In this document: piece after piece, positions 1 to 5,512 of the stretch
Numbering within the stretch: the stretch's first letter is position 1
Layout: every line of letters begins with the position of its first letter
From: Alphaproteobacteria bacterium
GTDB lineage: Bacteria > Pseudomonadota > Alphaproteobacteria > Rhizobiales > Devosiaceae
Reading direction: 5' to 3'
Assembly: GCA_013152625.1 (NCBI GenBank)
Contig: JAADFY010000050.1
Location: 1 to 7,489, forward strand
Length of the DNA stretch: 7,489 nucleotides
Position numbers and translations under genes: made by a program
Notes under the pieces: model-generated
Database searches by the model: none
What the model saw: the letters and a program-made list of their open reading frames with translations, nothing else
Told to the model about the DNA's origin: nothing

Positions 1-452
1 AAGGCGGCTTTGACCGGTTGTTCGAGCTGGGTGACAAAAACGGACGACGCGGCGATTGTGCTGCTCTGGGCCTCGACATCGGCGGCGGTGATGGCATCGG
101 CAGCGCCGGGCACAATGATGATGGCATTGTCGCCGGTGGTGTCGTTGACAAATATAAAGGCACTGCCAGTGGGCAAATCGGCCATTTTTGTCACTTTTGG
201 CGTAATGGATTCCCCGGCCCATGTATCCATGGCGATAGCGCCAAACGCGTCGTCGCCGATACGCGATATAAAGGTGACGTCGGCGCCGGCCCTGGCCGCC
301 GCCACCGCCTGATTGGACCCTTTGCCGCCCGGACCCAGGGCGAAGCCCGATCCGGTGATGGTTTCGCCAATCTCGGGCAGGCGATTGGCCCGAAACGCCA
401 GATCGGCAACGAATACGCCCAGAATTACGACCCGGTTGCCCGAATTTGTCAT
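1..452 (-). CDS. rbsK: Ribokinase, PfkB family (N-terminal 150 residues; C-terminus beyond left edge)
   Basis: Cytoplasmic sugar kinase expected to phosphorylate ribose (or a related aldose) at O5 with ATP, feeding the pentose phosphate pathway. Translated on the minus strand from ATG at 452, the reading frame stays open to the window edge. The N-terminus shows the first strand LGVFVADLAFRANRLP (residues 11-26), then GPGGKGSNQAVAAARAG (40-56), the PfkB signature 1 with the sugar-binding GGKGSNQ, and FISRIGDDAFG (61-71). TGSAFIFVNDTTGDNAI (95-111) and FVTQLEQP (139-146) are typical of ribokinases. About half of a normal ~300-residue protein is present; the ATP-binding GxGD half lies outside. 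The ATG is 2 nt after the stop of the fucU-like gene, without a strong ribosome binding site of its own, so translation is probably coupled. Exact substrate is inferred; PfkB kinases vary. Confidence 0.9.
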   Translation of the reverse strand, partial: MTNSGNRVVILGVFVADLAFRANRLPEIGETITGSGFALGPGGKGSNQAVAAARAGADVTFISRIGDDAFGAIAMDTWAGESITPKVTKMADLPTGSAFIFVNDTTGDNAIIIVPGAADAITAADVEAQSSTIAASSVFVTQLEQPVKAA

Positions 453-454
453 GT

Positions 455-922
455 TCAGGATTTTGCCTGTGTTTCTGGTGGCGCGATCACGCCTTTTTTG
501 AAAATGAAACAGCCGTAAAACCGCAACTCCCCGGACTGAATGATGCAATAGGCCTTTTTGGCGCGCTCGTAAAAGTCGAAGCGTTCAATCGAAGCCATGG
601 GCCAGGCCCGGCCTTCGGCCGCATCGATCTCGCGTTGAACCTCCTGCTGGACCGGCTCGATCTGATCGGGATTGCCCACCACTTCCATTCGGCCGGCGGG
701 GGCATCGACAAAACTATCCAGCGGCATGACCGAAAGGACAGCTTTGGCGACCCGGGAGGCAGGCACATTGTCAATGCGAAGCAATTTACCGATTGCCGTC
801 TGGCGGGCCACAGAATCGGCGGGAAAATTGGTGTCGCAAATTACCAGTTCATCTCCGTGCCCCATGGCGCGCAGGGCCCGCAGGACATCGGCGTTAAGCA
901 GGGGATCAAGGTTCTTGAGCAT
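455..922 (-). CDS. fucU: RbsD/FucU-family sugar mutarotase (FucU-like)
   Basis: A 155-residue cytoplasmic protein of the RbsD/FucU family, which interconverts sugar anomers (fucose or ribose pyranose/furanose) so that downstream kinases or isomerases get the right form. It is closer to FucU than to RbsD: MLKNLDPLL at the start, MGHGDELVICDTNFPADS (residues 20-37) with the family His22 and Asp30, RFDFYERAKKAY (114-125), and LRFYGCFIFKKGVI (133-146). E. coli FucU is ~140 residues, so the C-terminus is slightly longer. The frame is open to 1033, but start 922 is chosen because homology begins there and GGAGG lies 4 nt upstream. Odd: the family's Y-x-N motif near the C-terminus reads Y136-G-C138 here, with Cys in place of the usual Asn. 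It is followed by ribokinase after 2 nt, the classic RbsD-RbsK pairing. Substrate is not settled. Confidence 0.9.
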   Translation of the reverse strand: MLKNLDPLLNADVLRALRAMGHGDELVICDTNFPADSVARQTAIGKLLRIDNVPASRVAKAVLSVMPLDSFVDAPAGRMEVVGNPDQIEPVQQEVQREIDAAEGRAWPMASIERFDFYERAKKAYCIIQSGELRFYGCFIFKKGVIAPPETQAKS

Positions 923-926
923 GGGG

Positions 927-931
927 CCTCC
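927..931 (-). promoter_or_regulatory. Ribosome binding site of the fucU-like gene
   Basis: Read on the minus strand this is GGAGG, followed by a 4-nt spacer (CCCC) and ATG at 922. It decides the start in favour of 922 over the longer reading frame reaching 1033, whose extra 37 residues do not resemble the family. Confidence 0.75.
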
Positions 932-1017
932 GATCAGATGATTTTGAAAAAAAGACCACATAAAAGCGGCAAGGGAAAGCGCAAAAAGCCATGAACCGGA
1001 TTTCGGCACGCAATCTA

Positions 1018-1033
1018 ATGGAAAAGTTTCCAT
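1018..1033. promoter_or_regulatory. Candidate operator: ATGGAAA-AG-TTTCCAT inverted repeat
   Basis: Perfect 7-bp arms ATGGAAA / TTTCCAT around a 2-nt centre AG, sitting between the divergent fucU and ABC ATPase genes. The even-length, A/T-rich, compact dyad resembles operators of LacI-family regulators, though their usual central CG is AG here. It also contains GGAA and TTCC half-sites as in IolR-type RpiR operators, but spaced by 4 instead of 6. Which protein binds, if any, cannot be told from the window. No LacI-type regulator is in view. Confidence 0.45.
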
Positions 1034-1164
1034 CGGCGGCCCAACTATGGCTCGCCCGGGAGGGATTTGTCCGCCATAGGGGGGCGCCGGTCTTGTCAGG
1101 GCGCCGGGAGTGTTGCTTTATGGCGGGCAAAAGAACGCCTTGTTAGAATTTTGGGGGCCAAAAA

Positions 1165-2235
1165 ATGGCGCGAGTTGAAATCCGGGACGTGTGGAAGGCG
1201 TTCGGGCCGGTCAAGGTTATTCACGGGGTCAGCGTGGATATTGTTGACGGGGATTTTGTGGTGCTGGTGGGGCCTTCGGGGTGCGGTAAATCCACGTTGC
1301 TGCGCATGATCGCCGGGCTGGAAACCATTGGTTCAGGGGAAATTGCCATTGGCGAAACGGTGGTCAATCACCTGCCGCCCAAGGATCGCGACATCGCCAT
1401 GGTGTTTCAGTCCTATGCGCTTTATCCCCATATGAAAGTGGCCGAAAACCTCTCGTTCTCCCTCAAATTGCGAAAAATCGAGCAATCGGTGATCGACGAA
1501 CGGGTGGCGGCGGCCACTGAAATCCTGGGCCTTGAACCGTATCTCGGGCGCTATCCGCGCCAGCTCTCGGGCGGCCAGCGGCAGCGGGTGGCCATGGGCC
1601 GGGCCATCGTTCGTGATCCGCAGGTTTTTCTGTTCGACGAACCCTTGTCCAACCTCGATGCCAAATTGCGCGTCCAGATGCGGGCCGAAATCAAGCGGTT
1701 GCATCAAAGGCTGGGCACCACCACCATTTTTGTCACCCACGACCAGGTGGAGGCGATGACCATGGCCGACAAGATCGTGGTCATGAATGACGGGGTGGTG
1801 GAGCAGATGGGCACGCCCCTCGATCTATATGACAATCCGTGCAACCTGTTTGTGGCCGGATTTATCGGGTCGCCGGCTACCAATCTTATCGAAGGGGTTG
1901 TCAGCACCGACAACGGCTGCGCCGTCATGATCAATGGCGCCCGGTTGCCGGTGACCAAAGAGCTTGAGGGCCGGTTGAGCGAAGGGCAAAAGGTGATTTA
2001 CGGCTTCAGGCCCGAGCATCTTGAGCTGGGGGGGGAAGAAAACGGGTTTTTGTCCACGGTGTCGGTGGTGGAGCCCACGGGGCCGGAAACCCATGTGGTG
2101 CTGCAATTCGGCGAAAAAGAAATTGTGGCGATCTTTCGCGAACGCCATGATTTTGGCGTCGGACAGGAAATTTACCTCAGGCCCCGGGTGGGCAATGTGC
2201 GCCTGTTCGACCCACAAAGCGGCGATCTGGTCTAG
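1165..2235 (+). CDS. ABC transporter ATP-binding protein, MalK/UgpC (CUT1) type
   Basis: A 356-residue cytoplasmic nucleotide-binding subunit that powers import of oligosaccharides, polyols or glycerol phosphate by CUT1-type carbohydrate transporters. All hallmarks are intact: Walker [10 protein letters not shown] (36-44), Q-loop Gln82 in [11 protein letters not shown], signature LSGGQRQ (134-140), Walker B VFLFDEP (154-160), D-loop SNLD (162-165), and H-loop His192 in [11 protein letters not shown]. The rest (about 240-356) is the MalK-type regulatory/TOBE domain, with YGFRPEHL at 279-286 as in UgpC/SmoK relatives. Length is normal. Start is supported by GGGGG 7 nt upstream. No CUT1 binding protein or permease adjoins it: the left neighbour is divergent and the right neighbour convergent, so it is a single-gene unit here. 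It may serve permeases encoded elsewhere; MsmK/UgpC-type ATPases can be shared. Function as an ATPase subunit is near certain, substrate unknown. Confidence 0.95.
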   Translation: MARVEIRDVWKAFGPVKVIHGVSVDIVDGDFVVLVGPSGCGKSTLLRMIAGLETIGSGEIAIGETVVNHLPPKDRDIAMVFQSYALYPHMKVAENLSFSLKLRKIEQSVIDERVAAATEILGLEPYLGRYPRQLSGGQRQRVAMGRAIVRDPQVFLFDEPLSNLDAKLRVQMRAEIKRLHQRLGTTTIFVTHDQVEAMTMADKIVVMNDGVVEQMGTPLDLYDNPCNLFVAGFIGSPATNLIEGVVSTDNGCAVMINGARLPVTKELEGRLSEGQKVIYGFRPEHLELGGEENGFLSTVSVVEPTGPETHVVLQFGEKEIVAIFRERHDFGVGQEIYLRPRVGNVRLFDPQSGDLV

Positions 2236-2285
2236 GTCACATGGGTCAGGGCGGGGGTCAGGCGGACGCGGAGGCGGTCACATGG
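2235..2285. repeat. Short direct repeats in the convergent gene junction
   Basis: The 10-mer GGTCACATGG occurs at 2235-2244 and 2276-2285, bracketing the 42-base gap between the convergent ATPase and oxidoreductase genes. GGGTCAGG occurs at 2243-2250 and 2255-2262. No stable hairpin followed by a T-run is visible, so I cannot call an intrinsic terminator between these convergent genes. The repeats may be chance. Confidence 0.3.
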
Positions 2286-3405
2286 CGCCGATCGCAACCC
2301 GGGTGCCGTCGGTGGCCGCCCGGTGAATGGCGTGAATGACTTTTTCGATTTCCAAAGCGTCGGCGAACGAAGGATAGGCCGGTTTGTTTTTGGCAATGGC
2401 GGTCAGAAAAGCGTGGACCTCGATCAGCTTGAGATCGTTAAAGCCAAGCTGGTGGCCCGGCGCGGGGCAAAAACGGCCATAGGGTTCATGGGCGGGGCTG
2501 GTTAGAACCCGCTTGAACCCCTGTTCGGCCACAGGCCCGGTGTTTTGATACAGCATGAGTTCGTTCATGCGTTCAAAATCAATGCGGATCATGCCTTTGT
2601 CGCCGTGAATTTCAAATGCCAGAAAGCACTTGCGGCCCCAGGCCGAGCGCGAGGTGGTCAGAATGCCCTGAATGCCGCTGGTAAAGCGAACAAGGGCCGA
2701 GGCGACATCTTCGTTCTCCACCGGTTTTGAGGATTGGCCGCCGGGTTCGGGGCGGGTTTCATAAATGGTCTGGATGTCGGCGATCAGGCTGTCGATGGGA
2801 CCTGCGAGCCCCATGGCGACCGAGACCAGATGGCACCCCATGTCGCCCAATGCCCCCAGCCCCGCATCGGCCCTTGTGGCCCGCCAGGTCCATTCCAGAT
2901 CCGGGTCGGCCTGATAGTCCTCATCCACCTGACCACGAAAATGGGTCAGGCGGCCAATCGCACCTTCGGTAACCAGTTTTTGGGCATGGATGAAGGCGGG
3001 ATTGCGAATGTAATTGTAGCCGACCATGGTCCTGCCGGGGGCATTGCCGGCCGCTGCGGCCATTTCGAACGCCTCATCAAGAGTTAAGGCCATGGGTTTT
3101 TCGCAATGGACGTGTTTGCCGGCGGCCAGGGCGGCCATGGCCATTTCCCGGTGCATGCGGTTGGGGGTGGTGATGGACACCAGATCGACGGCGGGGTCGG
3201 CAATCAGGGCCCGCCAGTCATCGGTGGCGCGCCCAAAGCCGAACTGGCTGGCCATGGTTTCGGCGTGCTCTAAGGGTGTGTCGCACAGAACTTCAAGGCG
3301 CGGGGCGGGAACGTCGCCGAATACCGCCTTGACGGCCCCATAGGCCAGGGCATGGCATTTGCCCATAAAACCGGTGCCAATCAGGCCGATGCCGATGGAT
3401 TTCAT
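2278..3405 (-). CDS. Gfo/Idh/MocA-family oxidoreductase (levoglucosan-dehydrogenase-like branch)
   Basis: A 375-residue NAD(P)-dependent sugar or polyol dehydrogenase. The N-terminal Rossmann fold shows IGLIGTGFMGKCH (6-18) with the GxGxxG nucleotide loop, ITTPNRMH (78-85), and HCEKPMALT (100-108) with the catalytic Lys of the EKP motif. The C-terminal domain has GALGDMGCHLVSVA (184-197), giving the expected Asp188 and His192 active-site pair. The features around WTWR (172-175), HGDKGMIRIDFERMNEL and PAPGHQLGFND recall a branch that includes levoglucosan dehydrogenase and other long Gfo/Idh/MocA enzymes rather than classic IolG. That assignment is from memory. Start at 3405 has GGAG 7 nt upstream, and its ATG overlaps the stop of the upstream iolG-like gene (ATGA, 3402-3405), so the two are translationally coupled. 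Alternatives are an inositol, glucose or keto-sugar dehydrogenase. Substrate unknown. Confidence 0.9.
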   Translation of the reverse strand: MKSIGIGLIGTGFMGKCHALAYGAVKAVFGDVPAPRLEVLCDTPLEHAETMASQFGFGRATDDWRALIADPAVDLVSITTPNRMHREMAMAALAAGKHVHCEKPMALTLDEAFEMAAAAGNAPGRTMVGYNYIRNPAFIHAQKLVTEGAIGRLTHFRGQVDEDYQADPDLEWTWRATRADAGLGALGDMGCHLVSVAMGLAGPIDSLIADIQTIYETRPEPGGQSSKPVENEDVASALVRFTSGIQGILTTSRSAWGRKCFLAFEIHGDKGMIRIDFERMNELMLYQNTGPVAEQGFKRVLTSPAHEPYGRFCPAPGHQLGFNDLKLIEVHAFLTAIAKNKPAYPSFADALEIEKVIHAIHRAATDGTRVAIGAM

Positions 3406-4415
3406 GGTCGGGGCTCCAGAATTTGAGAAACAGGGATTTGGCGCCCCCCGGTGACCGATTGAAGCGCCGCCTCGGCCAGCGCCAGCGCCATCAGGCCGTC
3501 ATTTCCATCCGGGGAGGGCCTGGAGCCGGTTTGCACGCATTTTACGAATGCGGCAATTTCGGCTTCATAGGCTTGGGTGTAACGGGTCATGAAAAAATCG
3601 TGGAGGGGCGGGCGGACATAACCCGAAGCGGTGGCAATTTCGATGTCCAGGGGGCGTTGGTTTTTTACCGAAACCATGCCTTTTGATCCGTGAACTTCGA
3701 CCCGCTGATCGTACCCATAAGTCGCGCGACGGGAATTGGAGATGGTGCAGTGCCGACCGGTTTTCGTGGTCAAAATCACCGAGACGCTGTCAAAATCGTC
3801 CAGATCGGCAATAGCGGGATCGGTGAGCACCGAGGCGGTGGCACACACGGTTTCGATTTCCTCGCCCAGCATGAAACGGGCCAAATCGAAATCGTGGATG
3901 GTCATATCGCGGAAAATCCCCCCCGAGGAACGGATATAGTCGGGGGGGGGCGCGCCGGGATCGCGGGAGGTAATCTGGACCATTTCCACCGTTCCGACCT
4001 CTCCGGCCTCTATGGCGGCGCGGACGGCGCCGATATGGGGATCGAAGCGGCGATTGAACCCCACCATAAGCGTTGTTTGGGTGTCGGCAACCACCGACAG
4101 ACAGGCGCGCACCCGATCCAGATTCAAATCAATCGGCTTTTCGCAAAAAACCGCTTTTCCCACCCGGGCGAACCGTTCAATCAGATCGGCGTGGGTGGGG
4201 GTGGGGGTGGCGATGATCACGGCGTCTACATTGCTGGCGCCGGCGATGTCATCCAGGGCGCGCACCTGGCAGTCGTGGCGCTCGGCCAGCGCCATGGCCG
4301 CCGGGGCCATGATGTCGGTAACGGAAATCAGCGTGGCGTTGGTGCAGGCGGCGACAGCGTCGGCATGAACCTGACCAATGCGTCCGGCCCCCAGAAGTGC
4401 AATGCCAAGTGTCAT
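3402..4415 (-). CDS. iolG: Inositol 2-dehydrogenase (IolG type), Gfo/Idh/MocA family
   Basis: A 337-residue cytoplasmic enzyme expected to oxidise myo-inositol (or a stereoisomer) to 2-keto-inositol with NAD+, the first step of inositol catabolism. Visible: IALLGAGRIGQVH (5-17) nucleotide loop, IIATPTPTH (67-75), FCEKPIDLN (90-98) with catalytic Lys93, VGFNRRFDPH (118-127), and GGIFRDMTIHDFDLARF (165-181) carrying Asp170, His174 and Asp177, which line up with Asp172, His176 and Asp179 of the Bacillus enzyme. NSRRATYGYDQRVEVHGSKG and FFMTRYTQAYEAE are also typical of IolG. It is first in a minus-strand pair, overlapping the next gene by 4 bp, and diverges from the RpiR-type regulator gene, an arrangement known for inositol loci. 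Its own ribosome binding site is weak (AGGG about 10 nt upstream). Related enzymes acting on scyllo- or chiro-inositol or aldoses cannot be excluded. Confidence 0.87.
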   Translation of the reverse strand: MTLGIALLGAGRIGQVHADAVAACTNATLISVTDIMAPAAMALAERHDCQVRALDDIAGASNVDAVIIATPTPTHADLIERFARVGKAVFCEKPIDLNLDRVRACLSVVADTQTTLMVGFNRRFDPHIGAVRAAIEAGEVGTVEMVQITSRDPGAPPPDYIRSSGGIFRDMTIHDFDLARFMLGEEIETVCATASVLTDPAIADLDDFDSVSVILTTKTGRHCTISNSRRATYGYDQRVEVHGSKGMVSVKNQRPLDIEIATASGYVRPPLHDFFMTRYTQAYEAEIAAFVKCVQTGSRPSPDGNDGLMALALAEAALQSVTGGRQIPVSQILEPRP

Positions 4416-4488
4416 GTCCAGTCAGCCCTTTTTTTGTAAAGTCAATAATATCTGGCAGTGACTGGCCCCGATGCCATGTTGCCAAACC

Positions 4489-4504
4489 AGAACAAATATT
4501 CCAA
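4489..4504 (-). promoter_or_regulatory. Candidate RpiR/IolR-type operator, copy 1
   Basis: On the minus strand this reads TTGGAATATTTGTTCT. It matches the second copy at 5399-5414 in 14 of 16 positions, the differences being two adjacent central bases. The core GGAA-N6-TTCT is an imperfect dyad close to the GGAA-N6-TTCC motif I recall for IolR, an RpiR-family inositol repressor of Sinorhizobium meliloti. It lies 12 bp upstream of the proposed rpiR start and about 75 bp upstream of iolG, so it could control both. Confidence 0.55.
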
Positions 4505-4514
4505 AATCATGGAA
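4499..4514. promoter_or_regulatory. Inverted repeat TTCCA-N6-TGGAA abutting the regulator start
   Basis: Perfect 5-bp arms TTCCA (4499-4503) and TGGAA (4510-4514) ending one base before the ATG at 4516. Its left arm is shared with operator copy 1, so the two dyads overlap. It may be an accessory site for the same regulator or part of one composite site. A further TGGAA follows at 4517-4521 within the coding start. Confidence 0.35.
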
Positions 4515-4515
4515 C

Positions 4516-5367
4516 ATGGAACAAGTCAAGCTGACAGCAAACCAGAAACTGAACAAACCGGAGCCGCCGGGCACCATGGATGCGTTTTATGTGCGCCTGG
4601 GCGAAATCGAAGGTGGCCTGCCCAAACGCCTGCGGCAATGCGCGCAATTCATTGGCCGCAACCCGGATCGCGTGGCGGTGTCAACGGTTGCTGATCTGGC
4701 GGTGGCGGCGGGGGTGCAGCCTTCGGCGTTTATCCGGTTTTGTCAGGAACTGGGGTTTCGCGGATTTTCGGACATGCAAAAGCTGTTCCGGCATGAGTAT
4801 GCAAAAAAGTGGCCGGATTACTCCACCCGGCTGAACAAACTGCGTGCCCGGGGGGCCAATTCCGCTTCGGCCCTGCTGGCCGAATTTGTCGAGGCGGGCC
4901 GGGCGTCACTGGAAAACCTCATGCATTCCCTCGACGCCGCGGCCCTGGATCGGGCGGTGTCCACACTTGGCGGGGCCAATATCATTCATCTGGGGGGGTA
5001 TGGCCGGGCGTTTCCGGTGGCCACTTATCTCAGCCATGCATTCGAGCATATGTCCATTCGTTCGGTACTGCACAGCGGGGTGGGCAATCTTGCCTCGCTA
5101 CAGCTTCTGGCCCCGGGTGATGCGCTGATCGCCATAACATTTGCCCCCTATTCCGCCAAAACTGTCGATCTGGCCAGAGCGGCCACACAATCGGGGGTAA
5201 ATGTGGTGGCGATTACGGATTTACGCTCCAGCCCGCTGGTTCAGTTCGATCCGGCGCCGCTTCTGGTCTCGGAAATCGATGTGGGGGCGTTCCGGCCCCT
5301 GTCGGCGACCCTGTCGCTGGCCATTGCGCTGGCGGTTTCGGTGGGGGCCAGCCGGAAGCTGGTCTAG
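4516..5367 (+). CDS. MurR/RpiR-family transcriptional regulator (HTH + SIS)
   Basis: A 283-residue DNA-binding regulator that senses a phosphosugar or related metabolite through a C-terminal SIS domain. The N-terminal HTH_6 domain spans about residues 22-98, with LPKRLRQCAQFI (35-46) and the helix-turn-helix TVADLAVAAGVQPSAFIRFCQELGF (57-81). The SIS fold spans about 145-270, with IIHLGGYGRAFPVATYLSHA (156-175) and ALIAITFAPYSAKTV (203-217). Both resemble the regulators beside rhizobial inositol and sugar ABC loci. The start is uncertain: the frame is open from an ATG at 4471, and 4576 (just before DAFYVRLGEIE) is also plausible with GGAG 12 nt upstream; 4516 is a compromise with poor ribosome binding sequence. 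Lying between iolG (divergent) and the CUT2 transporter genes (same strand), it probably represses one or both. It could be an IolR equivalent, but ligand and sign of action are inferred. Confidence 0.92.
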   Translation: MEQVKLTANQKLNKPEPPGTMDAFYVRLGEIEGGLPKRLRQCAQFIGRNPDRVAVSTVADLAVAAGVQPSAFIRFCQELGFRGFSDMQKLFRHEYAKKWPDYSTRLNKLRARGANSASALLAEFVEAGRASLENLMHSLDAAALDRAVSTLGGANIIHLGGYGRAFPVATYLSHAFEHMSIRSVLHSGVGNLASLQLLAPGDALIAITFAPYSAKTVDLARAATQSGVNVVAITDLRSSPLVQFDPAPLLVSEIDVGAFRPLSATLSLAIALAVSVGASRKLV

Positions 5368-5398
5368 CATAGAAAAAACCAGTTGCATCGTGTCATAA

Positions 5399-5414
5399 TT
5401 GGAATATACGTTCT
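5399..5414 (+). promoter_or_regulatory. Candidate RpiR/IolR-type operator, copy 2, upstream of transporter genes
   Basis: Reads TTGGAATATACGTTCT, with the core GGAA-N6-TTCT as in copy 1 at 4489-4504. It overlaps a possible -10 (TATACG, 5405-5410) that lies 16 nt after TTGCAT (5383-5388), where a bound repressor would block RNA polymerase. A perfect 5-bp dyad GAATA-N7-TATTC (5402-5418) also runs through it. It is about 100 bp upstream of the binding-protein start and 31 bp after the rpiR stop. Confidence 0.55.
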
Positions 5415-5433
5415 ATTCAAGGATTTCGGCACG

Positions 5434-5464
5434 TGGCCGGGGTCCCGGTTTGGATTTCCGGCCA
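5434..5464 (+). promoter_or_regulatory. Possible 5' leader hairpin of the binding-protein mRNA
   Basis: TGGCCGG (5434-5440) and CCGGCCA (5458-5464) form a perfect 7-bp G/C-rich stem around a 17-nt loop. No T-run follows, so it is not an intrinsic terminator for the upstream regulator gene. It would lie in the leader if transcription starts near the candidate promoter around 5383-5410. It may simply reflect high GC. Confidence 0.3.
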
Positions 5465-5502
5465 ATTGGGGTCTGGGAAGTCTTGTTCTGTCGAACTTTC
5501 AG

Positions 5503-5507
5503 GGAGG
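5503..5507 (+). promoter_or_regulatory. Strong ribosome binding site of the binding-protein gene
   Basis: GGAGG followed by a 5-nt spacer and ATG at 5513. It fixes the start there rather than at 5399, and the protein then begins with a clean signal peptide (MKKLIVALAAG). A strong site fits the high level at which binding proteins are normally made. Confidence 0.85.
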
Positions 5508-5512
5508 AAGTT

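Larger units (their letters stand above)
923..1164. promoter_or_regulatory. Divergent intergenic region between fucU-rbsK and the ABC ATPase gene
   Basis: This 242-base gap must hold promoters for both directions. I see no convincing small gene in it. It contains the dyad at 1018-1033 (annotated separately), a 9-bp direct repeat GGGCGCCGG at 1082-1090 and 1099-1107, and an 8-bp inverted pair CCGCCATA (1071-1078) / TATGGCGG (1119-1126). On the minus strand a weak candidate promoter is TTGCGC, 16 nt, TATGTG, between the dyad and the fucU-like start. On the plus strand no good -35/-10 pair stands out. GGGGG at 1153-1157 is the likely ribosome binding site of the ATPase gene, 7 nt before its ATG. 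Confidence 0.6.
4416..4515. promoter_or_regulatory. Divergent control region between iolG and the RpiR-type regulator gene
   Basis: About 100 bases separating two divergent starts. It contains the shared 16-bp operator-like motif at 4489-4504, the overlapping dyad TTCCA-N6-TGGAA at 4499-4514, and a 7-bp inverted pair CCAGTCA (4418-4424) / TGACTGG (4459-4465). I find no convincing sigma-70 promoter; TATTAT on the minus strand near 4445-4450 is a possible -10 for iolG but lacks a good -35. The crowding of dyads next to the regulator start suggests autoregulation. Confidence 0.5.

Noticed and set aside
18..518. 166-codon open frame on the plus strand
   Set aside because: Antisense to the ribokinase gene, whose PfkB signature is clear on the minus strand.
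923..1033. N-terminal extension of the fucU-like gene with a hydrophobic stretch resembling a membrane segment
   Set aside because: Homology to FucU starts at the Met encoded at 922, which has GGAGG 4 nt upstream; the extension runs through the promoter region and the 1018-1033 dyad.
1082..1107. GGGCGCCGG direct repeats as an operator or recombination site
   Set aside because: Only two short GC-rich copies containing the self-complementary GGCGCC, which are frequent by chance in DNA of this composition.
3690..4439. 249-codon open frame on the plus strand
   Set aside because: Antisense to iolG; Gly/His-rich translation without family resemblance, while the minus frame encodes intact IolG motifs.
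5399..5512. 38-codon N-terminal extension of the binding protein
   Set aside because: It would bury the signal peptide, and the strong GGAGG at 5503-5507 supports start 5513.
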